Positions 7,446 to 16,072 of a stretch of 43,028 nucleotides of DNA are shown in pieces. A program made the position numbers and the translations under genes. The stretch is from Chloroflexota bacterium (GTDB lineage: Bacteria; Chloroflexota; Limnocylindria; Limnocylindrales; CSP1-4), in assembly GCA_919901745.1 (NCBI GenBank), contig CAKKPP010000027.1, forward strand, positions 1 through 43,028. The letters run 5' to 3'. How positions within the stretch are numbered: the stretch's first letter is position 1; every line of letters begins with the position of its first letter. The notes beneath the pieces were generated by a model, which made no database searches, was not told where the DNA came from, and worked only from the letters and a program-made list of their open reading frames with translations.

Positions 7446-8145
7446 GAATCACCGCCGTCACGAGCGCGGCAGACAGGGTGGCAGCAGCGCCGCTGATCAG
7501 GACGATCGGGCCCGGGAGGATGGCGCCCGCTGCGTCATACCCGATCCGGCCAAGGAGCGCGACGCCGACACCGCCCACGATCAATCCGGCGATGAGGAGG
7601 ACTCTGACGGCAACGGCGGGCTTGACGGTCCTCGATGCGAAGAGCTCGGCGACGGCCAGACCGACGGTCGCTGCCGCCAGGGCAACGACGAGCGGGACGT
7701 AATCCGCTGGTCGGGCGAACGCGTCCTGGAGTGTGCTGAGCGGAATGAACCCGCTGGCCGGCCGGGGAAGACCAAACGCTGCGGCAACCGTCGCGACACT
7801 GACAAGGATCATCCCGCCCAACGCGAAGGACAGGCTGGCGAGACGCCGGGTGCGTCCATTGGACGCATGGATCGCGTCGATGAGCTCCTGGTTCGACCAA
7901 CCAGGTCCCGTCCAGCCCGAGTCCGATCTGGACCCGTCAGCCTCGGGCGACCCGACTTCGGGCGATCCGGGCGCTCGCGATCCGGGCGTGGGCGACCCGG
8001 GTGCCTCGGCCGGCCCCGGTTGCGGCGTTGCGTCGGTGGCCGTCGTCGTGGGCTCGAGGTCGCCGTAGGTAAACCCGCATCCGCTGCAGAAGCGCGCCTC
8101 GGGCCAGCGCTGCGTGCCGCAACGTGGACAGAACCGAACCCCCAT
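7438..8145 (-). CDS. Zinc-ribbon membrane protein
   Basis: 235 residues from ATG 8145, preceded by GGAGGGGGAGG. Residues about 5-23 are a zinc ribbon (CPRCG ... CSGCG) like those in zinc_ribbon_2 proteins. A long Pro/Gly/Ser/Thr-rich linker (about 30-75) leads to a cytoplasmic helix (NQELIDAIHASNGRTRRLAS) and four hydrophobic segments: SFALGGMILVSVATVAAAFG, YVPLVVALAAATVGLAVAEL, AVRVLLIAGLIVGGVGVALL and GPIVLISGAAATLSAALVTA. The protein is probably an inner-membrane protein with a cytoplasmic metal-binding head. The last 8 nt overlap the start of the 4-Cys-domain gene, so the two act as an operon. Function unknown. Confidence 0.8.
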   Translation of the reverse strand: MGVRFCPRCGTQRWPEARFCSGCGFTYGDLEPTTTATDATPQPGPAEAPGSPTPGSRAPGSPEVGSPEADGSRSDSGWTGPGWSNQELIDAIHASNGRTRRLASLSFALGGMILVSVATVAAAFGLPRPASGFIPLSTLQDAFARPADYVPLVVALAAATVGLAVAELFASRTVKPAVAVRVLLIAGLIVGGVGVALLGRIGYDAAGAILPGPIVLISGAAATLSAALVTAVIRD

Positions 8146-8460
8146 GCCTCCCCCTCCAGTCGGGCGCAGAACAGCCGGTCTCAGCAGGAACGATCCAGAC
8201 TGCGTGCCCAGTGTAGCGGTCTCGATTCGCCCAGGATCAAGGCCGAAACCGCGCGCCCGGGTGTTGCACAAGGTCTGGCTCCCACGGGTTCGATCCTCGC
8301 GAAGGTCGACAACCCGATGGCTCGTTACCGCGTAGCCACATGGTCCTGCCGTCGTGCTCTTTGGACCGGATCTCAGGAAGTCTTGTCCTGGCGAAACCGA
8401 CATGCCGCTGCCGTGCGTATCTCCAACATCGGACTGAATCGAATACGGAGGACGTGAACG
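8146..8460. other. Divergent intergenic region
   Basis: 315 bp between the minus-strand zinc-ribbon gene and the plus-strand secreted protein, presumably holding both promoters. I see no good -35/-10 pair, palindrome or RNA gene. A GGTTCGATCC string near 8287 resembles a tRNA T-loop but lacks a pairing stem. Confidence 0.4.
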
Positions 8461-8721
8461 GTGCGACGCTTGACTCTCAGCCTGTTGCTTGCCGCGACAC
8501 TCATGGTCACCATGGTCGGGTCGGCATTCGCCCACGTCCACGGCATCACGCCGCTGCGCTGCGTGGGTGTCGCTGGCGACGGGGCGAACCAGACGAATGA
8601 CACGCCTGCCTCGAGGACGAACGGCGGACCGGTGGGTGGCCTCATCCCGCGCGATGTGGGCAATGCCCCACTCACCGTGGGAGACGGTGGATTTGACACG
8701 CCTGCCTGCCCGGTGAACTGA
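8461..8721 (+). CDS. Small secreted protein of unknown function
   Basis: 86 residues from GTG 8461, preceded by GGAGG at a 9-nt spacing. A clear Sec signal peptide (MRRLTLSLLLAATLMVTMVG then SAFA, cut probably before HVHG) leaves a mature peptide of about 62 residues. That part is rich in Gly, Asn, Asp, Thr and Pro, begins HVHGITPLRCVG and ends DTPACPVN. Two cysteines, one near each end, may form a disulfide. The N-terminal HVH may bind metal. A phrase rich in G-x-I-PRDVGNAPLTVG is distinctive enough to search. I recognise no named family. A hairpin follows at 8738-8780. Confidence 0.75.
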   Translation: MRRLTLSLLLAATLMVTMVGSAFAHVHGITPLRCVGVAGDGANQTNDTPASRTNGGPVGGLIPRDVGNAPLTVGDGGFDTPACPVN

Positions 8722-8737
8722 GGATCACCCCGGGACA

Positions 8738-8780
8738 CGGCCCGAGAGAGGCGAGCCCCGTGGCCCGTCTCTCCGGGCCG
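8738..8780 (+). terminator. Imperfect GC hairpin after the secreted protein
   Basis: CGGCCCG (8738-8744) pairs with CGGGCCG (8774-8780), and the adjoining AGAGAG/CTCTC arms extend the stem with one bulge. No clear U tract. A terminator is plausible. Confidence 0.4.
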
Positions 8781-8918
8781 ACGAGCGAACTATTGGACGG
8801 CGCGCGTTCTCCCACGGTACCCGGTCTCGCTTGACGCGACGGGGCGGTGTCGTTGCGGGCTGGCTGCGGCCTCCCCTCATTCAGTGTCATGCTTCTCACG
8901 TTCTGAGAAGGAGCGGCG

Positions 8919-10238
8919 ATGGGCACGACGGAACCACGCCGGGTCGGCTTCGTGTCGACCCGATTCGCAGGCACCGACGGGGTCTCTCTCGAGACCGCCA
9001 AGTGGGCCACGGTCATGGAGCGGCTCGGTCATCGAGCCTTCTATTTCTCCGGAGTCTCCGACCGGCCCGCCGCCATCTCGCATGTCATCCCCGAGGCGTT
9101 CTTCGGGCACCCGGACATCGCCGCGATCAACCGAGCCGTCTTCGCCTCGCACGGCGTCGCCCCCGAATTTGCCGCGGCCCATGGGTCGACCGTCGTCGTC
9201 CGACCGCCCGCCGTATCGACGCGGATCCAGGAATTGCAGGGTCACCTGAAGTCGAAGCTGTACGCCTTCAGCCGGACGTTCCAGCTCGACCTGCTCGTCA
9301 TCGAGAACGCCTCCGCTATTCCACTGAACCTGCCGCTCGGCCTGGCGATCTCGGAGTTCATCGCCGAAACGGGCATTCCGACCATCGCCCACCACCACGA
9401 CCTCCCCTGGGAGCGGCAACGGTTCCTGGTCAACGCCGTCGCCGACATCATCGCCGCGGCGTTCCCGCCGGTGCACCCACCGATCAGACATGTCGTCATC
9501 AACTCCATCCAGGCGCTCGAGCTGGCCTCGCGTCGCGGTGTGACGGCGCGCGTCATCCCGAACACGATGGACTTCGATCGCCCCCCGCTGCCGGTGTCGG
9601 CCGAGGTGATCGCCGCGGCCCGCGCCGACCTTGGACTCGCCGCCGGTGAGTTGCTCCTCCTTCAGCCGACGCGGATCGTCGCGCGCAAGGGCATCGAGCA
9701 CGCCATCGAGTTCGCACGTCGGCTGGACCGGCCAGCTCGACTCGTCATCTCACACTCCGCGGGTGACGAGGGAGGTGCGTACGAGCAGCGGATCCGCCAG
9801 TACGCCGACCTGCTCGGCGTCAAGCTCGTGCTGGCGGCCGACCTCGTGGTCGAGAGCGCTGAGCCGAACCCGGCCGGGGGACGCAGGTACACCCTTGACG
9901 AGCTGTACGAGGCGGCCGACTTCGTCACCTATCCGTCCCAGTTCGAAGGCTTCGGGAACGCGTTCCTCGAGGCCGTCTTCCACCGCCGTCCGATCCTCGT
10001 CAACAACTACTCGACGTACGAGGTCGACCTGCGGCCGCGTGGCTTCCGCGTCGTCTGGTTCGACGAGTACATCAGCGAGGGCACCCTCGACCAGGCCCGA
10101 CGACTCCTCGACGACCGAGCCGAGGCCGCGACGTGGGCTGCCAGCAACTATGAGGTCGGCCTGGCGCACTTCTCATTCACGGTCCTCGAGCGTCACATCG
10201 CGGACCTCATCGTCGACTGCTTCGGCGCCGCTGGTTGA
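8919..10238 (+). CDS. GT4-family glycosyltransferase
   Basis: 439-residue GT-B fold glycosyltransferase starting MGTTEPRRVGFVSTRFAGTD, with AAGGAG upstream of the ATG. The N-terminal domain holds VSLETAKWATVMERLGHRAF and the conserved HHHDLPWERQRF, a phrase found in GT4 enzymes that bind acceptor near it. The C-terminal domain has ARVIPNTMDF, then LLLLQPTRIVARKGIEHAIE, and the donor-nucleotide site YPSQFEGFGNAFLEAV with the E-x7-E pattern of GT4 retaining transferases. It probably moves a sugar from an NDP- or GDP-sugar to a small acceptor or lipid. It lies 3 nt before a second GT4 gene, so both probably act in one pathway. No membrane anchor. Donor and acceptor are unknown. Confidence 0.87.
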   Translation: MGTTEPRRVGFVSTRFAGTDGVSLETAKWATVMERLGHRAFYFSGVSDRPAAISHVIPEAFFGHPDIAAINRAVFASHGVAPEFAAAHGSTVVVRPPAVSTRIQELQGHLKSKLYAFSRTFQLDLLVIENASAIPLNLPLGLAISEFIAETGIPTIAHHHDLPWERQRFLVNAVADIIAAAFPPVHPPIRHVVINSIQALELASRRGVTARVIPNTMDFDRPPLPVSAEVIAAARADLGLAAGELLLLQPTRIVARKGIEHAIEFARRLDRPARLVISHSAGDEGGAYEQRIRQYADLLGVKLVLAADLVVESAEPNPAGGRRYTLDELYEAADFVTYPSQFEGFGNAFLEAVFHRRPILVNNYSTYEVDLRPRGFRVVWFDEYISEGTLDQARRLLDDRAEAATWAASNYEVGLAHFSFTVLERHIADLIVDCFGAAG

Positions 10239-10241
10239 CTC

Positions 10242-11483
10242 GTGACCCGCCGGATCGCCTTGCTGCACTACACGGCTCCGCCGGTCGTTGGCGGCGTTGA
10301 GGCGGTCCTCGGAGCACATGCCCGGCTGTTCGCCGACGCCGGCCACGATGTCCGAATCATCGTCGGCCGCGGTCGATCGACCGACTCGCGGGTTGAGCTG
10401 GTCCGGATCCCGCTGATCGACTCTCGGAACGCGCGGGTCGTCGGCCTACGCCGCGAGCTCGCGGCGGGCCGCGCCCCGCCCGAGTTCGGGCGCCTCGCCG
10501 GCGAGCTGGCTCGAGACCTCAGCGGAGCCATTCGCGGCGTTGACCTGCTCATCATCCACAACGTCGGCTCGCTTCACTTCAATCTGCCCCTTACGGCCGC
10601 GCTCCATGAGATCGCCACGAGCCCGGGAGCTCCCGTGATGGTCGCCTGGACGCATGACGTGGCTGCGGCGATGCCGTCCTATGTCGGCGATCTCCATCGC
10701 GGATGGCCGTGGGATCTGATCCGGAGCTCATGGCCGGGCGTAACGTGGGTCGCGGTGTCCGAAACGCGTCGCCGCGATCTCGCCCGTGTCTCCGGACTGG
10801 CGCCCGGGGCCATCCGGGTCATCCCGAACGGGATCGATATCGCCGACAACCTGCGGCTGCATCCCGCCACGCGGCGCCTCGTGGACGACCACGATCTACG
10901 GGGCGTCGGTCCCGTCCTGTTCACCCCATCGCGGATGACGCCGCGCAAGAACCTCGAGCTCGCCCTCCACGTCATCGCTGAGTTGCGTGTCGCAGCACCC
11001 GGTGCGCGGCTCGTCATCACCGGCGCACTGGACCCGCACGATCTCGGATCGCGCGCCTATCGCGAACGCCTCCGCGACCTCGCTGAGTCCCTGGCCGTCA
11101 CGGCCTCGACAACGATCCTGTCCGACCACGAGCGCGGTCGGGTGGCAGCAGCCGTCGTTCGCGATCTCTACCGCATCGCCGATGTGCTGTTCCTGCCGAG
11201 CCATGACGAAGGATTCGGCCTGACCATCCTCGAGGCGGCAATCGCGCGGCTGCCGATCGTGTGCGCCGACATTCCCGCGCTGCGCGAGGTTGCGCCGACC
11301 GGCGCGACCTTTTTCGATCTCGGAGCGTCGTCCCTCGAGGTCGCCCGGCTTGTGGAGGAGCGGCTGGCAGCCGACGCGATGCATCGGCTCGCGGTCCGGA
11401 CGCGCACGCAGCTCAGCTGGCCGGCGGTCTATGCGACCTGGATCAAGCCGCTCGTCTCAGACTTGCTGGACATGCAGGGCTGA
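10242..11483 (+). CDS. GT4-family glycosyltransferase
   Basis: 413 residues from GTG 10242, 3 nt after the preceding glycosyltransferase. The N-terminal Rossmann domain has the GT4 glycine loop: RRIALLHYTAPPVVGGVE. VIPNGIDIADNLRLHP and PSRMTPRKNLELALHVIAEL mark the second domain. The donor site is LPSHDEGFGLTILEAAI, with the E-x7-E motif intact. Acceptor-side elements include VAWTHDVAAAMPSYVGD. The protein is cytoplasmic and monotopic at most. Together with its neighbour it could build a glycolipid, a compatible solute or a short surface glycan. There is no polymerase, flippase or nucleotide-sugar synthase nearby, which argues against a full polysaccharide locus. Confidence 0.87.
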   Translation: MTRRIALLHYTAPPVVGGVEAVLGAHARLFADAGHDVRIIVGRGRSTDSRVELVRIPLIDSRNARVVGLRRELAAGRAPPEFGRLAGELARDLSGAIRGVDLLIIHNVGSLHFNLPLTAALHEIATSPGAPVMVAWTHDVAAAMPSYVGDLHRGWPWDLIRSSWPGVTWVAVSETRRRDLARVSGLAPGAIRVIPNGIDIADNLRLHPATRRLVDDHDLRGVGPVLFTPSRMTPRKNLELALHVIAELRVAAPGARLVITGALDPHDLGSRAYRERLRDLAESLAVTASTTILSDHERGRVAAAVVRDLYRIADVLFLPSHDEGFGLTILEAAIARLPIVCADIPALREVAPTGATFFDLGASSLEVARLVEERLAADAMHRLAVRTRTQLSWPAVYATWIKPLVSDLLDMQG

Positions 11484-11507
11484 CAGCGCTGCGAGCGTTC
11501 CCTGCCA

Positions 11508-11513
11508 TACACT
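11508..11513 (+). promoter_or_regulatory. Possible -10 element (TACACT)
   Basis: TACACT in the gap after the second glycosyltransferase, 27 nt before the ATG at 11541. No matching -35 is obvious. It may drive the short remnant and the Rieske gene. Confidence 0.3.
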
Positions 11514-11540
11514 CGTCTTCCCCTGGGAGTCCATCACGGC

Positions 11541-11606
11541 ATGACCGCCCGCCGCACCGTCGCCCGCCTGCTCGTTGAGTGCCTGCGCGCCGGAACCTGC
11601 GCATGA
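11541..11606 (+). pseudogene. Fragment resembling the N-terminus of a TPP-dependent enzyme
   Basis: A 21-codon frame reads MTARRTVARLLVECLRAGTC and then A before TGA. R-T-x-A-x-L-L-V-E-C-L-x-A is how many acetolactate synthase-like, thiamine-diphosphate enzymes begin, followed there by G(V/I)xxVFGIPG. Here the match stops after about 17 residues and the frame closes. The rest of such a gene (about 530 codons) is absent. It could be a deletion remnant, or a small peptide that resembles the motif by chance. Confidence 0.35.
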
Positions 11607-11649
11607 CCGAACGACTCGGTGCGCTCGCCCGCGAGTCCGGCTGATCGTC

Positions 11650-12324
11650 ATGGCAGGCCTGCTCGTCGCCGACCTGGACGATCGGATCATCGTCGCGCGG
11701 CTCGCGGACCTGGTGACGCGACGTGGGTATGCGCTCGTCCGCGCCGACGACCCTCGCCTGGCGCCCGGCGGCGCGGCGCCAATCGCGGTCGTCGTCGATC
11801 TCGGGGCGCCGGGCGCGGTCGATCGGATCGTCGCCTACCGCCGCCGCTGGCCGTCGACGCTGCTGGCCGGCACGATCGGCTTCCCGGACCAGGAACTCTG
11901 GCACGGTGCCGTGGCCGCGGGGGCGGATCTCGTCGCGAATCGCGGTGCGTTCGTCGCCCGCCTCGCGCAGGCGCTCGAGGCTGGTTCCGGCGAGGCCGGC
12001 GCGGCCGCCGTCACTCGTCTCGCGGTCCGATTGATGGAGCGCGAAGGTGACGGGCTCGTGGGACGGTTGCCGGACGCTCCCGGTGGTTCGATCGCGATCC
12101 TGCGCATCGGCGAGAAACTGTGCGCGATTCGCGACGAGTGCCCGCATGCCGGCGCGTCACTCGCGGACGGCGTCCTCGAGGGCACCATCCTCACTTGCCC
12201 GCGTCACGGCAGCCAGTTCGACGTGACAACCGGCGCCCGCGAACGCGGCCCGTCCGACTTCCCGATTCGAACCTACCGGGTGATTTCCGACGAGAGCGCG
12301 ACGTTCGTCGAGGTCCCTGTCTAG
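11650..12324 (+). CDS. Receiver-like domain fused to a Rieske [2Fe-2S] ferredoxin
   Basis: 224 residues from ATG 11650. Residues about 1-115 look like a response-regulator receiver fold: beta strand LLVADLDDRIIVARLADLV, strand IAVVVDLGAPGAVDRIVAY, strand TLLAGTIGFPDQELWHGAVA and AAGADLVANRGAFVARLAQA. The usual phospho-acceptor neighbourhood is VVVDLG; the residues after it are atypical, so phosphorylation is doubtful. About 135-224 is a Rieske domain with all ligands: C164-P-H166 and C183-P-R-H186-G, followed by SQFDVTTGARERGPSDFPI as in soluble Rieske ferredoxins of dioxygenase systems. No oxygenase or reductase is adjacent. The combination is unusual. A redox-sensing or electron-transfer regulator is conceivable. 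Confidence 0.8.
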   Translation: MAGLLVADLDDRIIVARLADLVTRRGYALVRADDPRLAPGGAAPIAVVVDLGAPGAVDRIVAYRRRWPSTLLAGTIGFPDQELWHGAVAAGADLVANRGAFVARLAQALEAGSGEAGAAAVTRLAVRLMEREGDGLVGRLPDAPGGSIAILRIGEKLCAIRDECPHAGASLADGVLEGTILTCPRHGSQFDVTTGARERGPSDFPIRTYRVISDESATFVEVPV

Positions 12325-12366
12325 GTTGGGTCGCGTGGGCGCGACAAGACGGCAACGGATGAGGAT

Positions 12367-12372
12367 TACCAT
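12367..12372 (+). promoter_or_regulatory. -10 element of a leaderless promoter (TACCAT)
   Basis: TACCAT ends 6 nt before GTG 12379, and no Shine-Dalgarno is present. Transcription would begin at or next to the start codon. Confidence 0.45.
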
Positions 12373-12378
12373 GCCGCG

Positions 12379-15300
12379 GTGAACTGCCGTTCCTGCGGTC
12401 GGGCGCTCGAGCCCGGCACTCGCTATTGCCCTGGCTGCGGCACGCCCGTCGACATGCTGTGCGCAAACTGTGCTGCGGCCCTGCCCGCAGGAGCGTCGTT
12501 CTGCCAGGCTTGCGGCACGCCGGCGGCCGTGACACGGACTGCGGAGTCCGCCTCGACAACGGCGCAGACGCACCGTGAGCGCAAGGTCGCCACGATGCTG
12601 TTCGCCGACCTTGTCGGGTTCACGTCGATGGGCGAGACACACGATCCGGAGGTCGTGTCCGGGCTGATGGGTCGCGTGTTCGAGCGTCTTGCCGATGAGA
12701 TTCGTCGCTACGAGGGCACGGTGGAGAAGTTCGCCGGCGATGCGATGCTGGCGGTCTTCGGCGTGCCGCACGTCCACGAAGACGATGCTGAGCGGGCCGT
12801 GCGGGCGGCCCTGGAGATGCAGGCCGCGCTGGGAAGCCTGGCGGACGGCGGTGGGTCCAGTGCGTTGCGGCCGCGCCTGCGCATCGGGATCGACACCGGC
12901 GAGGTCCTCGTCGACCTCGATCGTGCCTCGGGCGCTCGCGACCTGTTCGTGACCGGGGATGCCGTCAACACGGCGGCGCGCCTGCAATCGGTGGCGGAAC
13001 CGGGCGCGGTCATCGTCGGTGCAGCGACCTACGCAGCGACGCGCGAGTTGGTCGAGTACGAGGAACTGCCGCCGGTCGAACTGAAGGGCAAGGCGGACGT
13101 GGTGGTGGCGTGGCGCGCGGTGACGGTCAAGGCTCGCCGAGGTGGCGTGCGCAGCCCCCTTGGCATCGAGGCACCGCTCATCGGCCGTGACGAGGAATTT
13201 GCCCTCCTCAAGGAGACGATCCGCCGTGCCGTCGCCGACGGCCGACCGCAGCTTGTGACCGTCGTCGGCGCCGCTGGCGTCGGCAAGTCACGCCTCACCT
13301 GGGAGCTGGAGAAGTACCTCGACGGGTTGCCGGAAACGTTCCACTGGCGCAAGGGCCGCTGCCTCTCCTACGCGCAGGCGAGCTATTCCGCCCTGGCCGA
13401 TGCGATCAAGGCCGATATCCGTTCGGCGGACGATGACGCGCCGTCGATCGTCATCGCCAAGCTTGACGCCCGGCTGGCCGAACTCGACCACGACGCGGGG
13501 ACGGAGGTCCGTAGCGCCCTGTTGGCAACGCTCGGCCTCGAGGGAGAAGCGCTGGCGCGCGATCGGATCGTCGACGGCTGGAGTCAGTACCTGGGACTTG
13601 TCGCCGCAGCGGCACCGCTCGTGCTCGTGCTCGAGGACATCCACTGGGCTGATGAGGGGCTGCTCGACTTCATCGAGTACCTCGCGCGCTGGGGCGAGGG
13701 CCCGATCACCATCCTCTGTCTTGCGCGCCACGAGCTGTTCGACCGCCGACCGACCTGGGCCGGCGGGATCTCGAATGCATCGACGATCGTGCTCGAGCCG
13801 CTCAGCGCCGACGAGACGGGGTCGCTCCTGGACGGTCTGATGGCGGGCGGCCTGCCGGCGCTCATCCGCGAGCGGGTCGTCGGCCTGGCGGAGGGCAATC
13901 CGCTCTTCGCCGAGGAGCTCATCCGGATGTTCGTCGATCGCGGCGTCCTGCGCCTGGCCGACGGGGCCTGGGAGCTGGCCCGACCCGTCGAAGAGGTCGA
14001 GGTGCCGTCCTCGGTCCAGGCCGTGCTCGCGGCGCGCCTCGATGGGCTGCCGGGCGACGAGAAGCGCCTGGCCCAGAACGCGGCGGTTATCGGGCGGATC
14101 TTCTGGGACATCTTGCTGGCGCACCTGAGCCGTCTCGGTCCGGGCCCGACCGGCGACCTGCTGCGTCGACTGCGGGTCAAGGAGCTGGTGGTGCCTCGCC
14201 AACCGTCTTCGCTCGCCGGCGCCGCGGAGTTCGGCTTCCGCCACGTCCTTGTCCGCGACGTGGCGTATGACTCGCTGCCCAAGCGCGATCGGGCGACCCT
14301 GCACGCCGAGGTCGCCGGCTGGGCCGAGGCGACGCTGGCCGATCGGATCGACGAGTTCGCCGAGCTCGTCGCCGGTCACCTCGCGGCCGCGCTCGTCTAC
14401 GAGGAGGAGCTGGCGGGCTCGCCAGACGATCCAGTCCTGCGCGGCCTGCGCGATCTCACCTACCGCGCCGCCGCCCGGGCGGCGCGGCGGGCGGCGTCGA
14501 TCTCGGCGCTGCCGGCGGCCCAGCGCTGGCAGGTGCTGGCCATCGACCAGGCGAAGCTCTTGGACGTGCCCGCCCGCGAGCGAGCTCAGCTCGCCGCCGA
14601 CTACTACACCTATCTCTGGCACGAGGCCGACCCCGCAGAGCGCGCCGCCCTCTTCTCTGAGGCCGTCGGTCTGTTCGAGGGCAGCCCGGAGTTGACGGAC
14701 GACGACCGACAGCTCCGCGCCCGACTGCAAGCTGCGCTCGCGGAGGCAGTCTACGAAACGAACGAGGTCGAGAGTGCCCAGACCATCCTTCGGGATGGCA
14801 TCACCGCACTCGAACCGGGACCGCCCAGTCGGGGCAGGGCTGACCTCCTGCGGGTTCTGGGCTGGACGCTCTGGCGCACCGGTTCCCCGCTTGACGCGGC
14901 GCCGATCCTGGAACGGGCGGTCGCCGACGCTCGCGCGAGCGGCTCGGACGACGCCCTGCGTTGGGCGCTCCACGATCTCGGCCTGACGAAGACCCAGATC
15001 GGTCAGATGGACCACGGCCTCGCGCTCATCGAGGAGAGCTTTGAGATGGCCCGGACGGCCGGCGACCGGGCGTTGCTGGCCCGCTGCTACATCAATCTGC
15101 CGCTGACGAAGTCCGATCGAGGGGAGTCGTGGACGGAGACGGTGCCGATTTTCGAGGAGGGTCTCGCCCTCGCCCGGCGCGATGGGGCCTTTGCCACGAT
15201 CGGTTGGCTCGCCGGGAATCTCAGCTACGAGATGGAGGATATCGGGCGGCTCGACGCGGGCGTGGCGCTCGCCACCGAGGCGATTGACGCCGCCCGGCGC

Positions 15301-15936
15301 GCCGGAGACGACGAGCTTGCGTCGCAGGCGCGGGAGGGTCTTGTCTGGGGTTATCTCCTCCGCGGCGACCGCGAACTGGCGATGCGTGAGTGGGCCGCGC
15401 TCTCCCGCGCTGGGCGAAGGAGCGCCGAGGGCCAGGGTTGGACCGCCCACCTTGATGCGGTACTCGCTTGGGCGGACGACCCACTTCGGGCCTACCGGGG
15501 TCTCGAAACGGTCTTCGAACGCCTCTCGCGGGAGGAACAAGCGTTCAGTGCGGTCGCGCGCGGGGTCGCCCGGATGGCGCTCCGGCTCGATGACCGGGAC
15601 GGGCTCGCCCGCGCGACCAACGCGTTCCTCGAGGTCACGGCCGGTAGTTCGGGGCCGATGATGCGCATCCGCGGCCGCTGGTTCGGGGGCCTGGTGTCCG
15701 ACCCCGACGGCAGCGGCGTGGAGGCCGCCGCGGGCGAGCTCGACGCGGTCGGGTACCGCCTGCTGGCCGCCTACGCGTTCGCCGACGCTGCCCTCCTCGC
15801 GGCCCGCGCCGGACGGGCGAGCAACGCCAACGAGCGCGCGATGGCCATCGCCGCCGAGATCGGCCTGCATCCTTCCCTTGGGCCGCTGCCGGAGACGCGC
15901 TGGACTGCTGCGAGCGTGGCGCAGAAGAACCGCTGA
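12379..15936 (+). CDS. Zinc-ribbon, class III adenylate/guanylate cyclase, AAA ATPase and TPR protein
   Basis: 1185 residues from GTG 12379. Two zinc ribbons come first (CRSCG...CPGCG and CANCA...CQACG, about 3-50). The cyclase homology domain follows (about 66-235) with the metal-binding FADLVGFTSMG, KFAGDAMLAVFG and RIGIDTGEVLVDLD. Then an AAA/STAND ATPase: Walker A GAAGVGKS about 297-304 and Walker B LVLVLEDIHWADEG about 416. The last about 480 residues are helical TPR-like repeats (for example ALRWALHDLGLTKTQIGQMD). Such proteins are common in Chloroflexota, actinobacteria and Mycobacterium. They are thought to be soluble signalling ATPases that may make cAMP, but output is rarely known. 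The first metal aspartate is present; the substrate-specifying residues cannot be judged by eye. A 6-nt spaced -10 suggests a leaderless mRNA. Confidence 0.92.
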   Translation: MNCRSCGRALEPGTRYCPGCGTPVDMLCANCAAALPAGASFCQACGTPAAVTRTAESASTTAQTHRERKVATMLFADLVGFTSMGETHDPEVVSGLMGRVFERLADEIRRYEGTVEKFAGDAMLAVFGVPHVHEDDAERAVRAALEMQAALGSLADGGGSSALRPRLRIGIDTGEVLVDLDRASGARDLFVTGDAVNTAARLQSVAEPGAVIVGAATYAATRELVEYEELPPVELKGKADVVVAWRAVTVKARRGGVRSPLGIEAPLIGRDEEFALLKETIRRAVADGRPQLVTVVGAAGVGKSRLTWELEKYLDGLPETFHWRKGRCLSYAQASYSALADAIKADIRSADDDAPSIVIAKLDARLAELDHDAGTEVRSALLATLGLEGEALARDRIVDGWSQYLGLVAAAAPLVLVLEDIHWADEGLLDFIEYLARWGEGPITILCLARHELFDRRPTWAGGISNASTIVLEPLSADETGSLLDGLMAGGLPALIRERVVGLAEGNPLFAEELIRMFVDRGVLRLADGAWELARPVEEVEVPSSVQAVLAARLDGLPGDEKRLAQNAAVIGRIFWDILLAHLSRLGPGPTGDLLRRLRVKELVVPRQPSSLAGAAEFGFRHVLVRDVAYDSLPKRDRATLHAEVAGWAEATLADRIDEFAELVAGHLAAALVYEEELAGSPDDPVLRGLRDLTYRAAARAARRAASISALPAAQRWQVLAIDQAKLLDVPARERAQLAADYYTYLWHEADPAERAALFSEAVGLFEGSPELTDDDRQLRARLQAALAEAVYETNEVESAQTILRDGITALEPGPPSRGRADLLRVLGWTLWRTGSPLDAAPILERAVADARASGSDDALRWALHDLGLTKTQIGQMDHGLALIEESFEMARTAGDRALLARCYINLPLTKSDRGESWTETVPIFEEGLALARRDGAFATIGWLAGNLSYEMEDIGRLDAGVALATEAIDAARRAGDDELASQAREGLVWGYLLRGDRELAMREWAALSRAGRRSAEGQGWTAHLDAVLAWADDPLRAYRGLETVFERLSREEQAFSAVARGVARMALRLDDRDGLARATNAFLEVTAGSSGPMMRIRGRWFGGLVSDPDGSGVEAAAGELDAVGYRLLAAYAFADAALLAARAGRASNANERAMAIAAEIGLHPSLGPLPETRWTAASVAQKNR

Positions 15937-16072
15937 GCGCGGATGTTGTCACCAGCCTCGCACCGTCGCCCCAGGCATGTCGCCGTCAGGCATTGACCGG
16001 GCAGGGACAATTGGAGACCACGGCCGTTCGCCCAACCTGACGCGGACCGATGGTGCGGCCAGGAGACTTGGG

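Noticed and set aside
8270..8310. A GGTTCGATCC string that looks like a tRNA T-loop.
   Set aside because: The flanks cannot pair into a 5-bp T stem, and no anticodon arm or acceptor stem fits within 80 nt.
8919..11483. A capsule or exopolysaccharide locus around the two glycosyltransferases.
   Set aside because: There is no polymerase, flippase, chain-length regulator or sugar-nucleotide gene next to them.
13288..15870. A very long open frame (860 codons) on the minus strand inside the cyclase-AAA-TPR gene.
   Set aside because: It is antisense to a gene with full domain evidence. High GC with third-position bias leaves long stop-free frames on the other strand; its translation has no domain.
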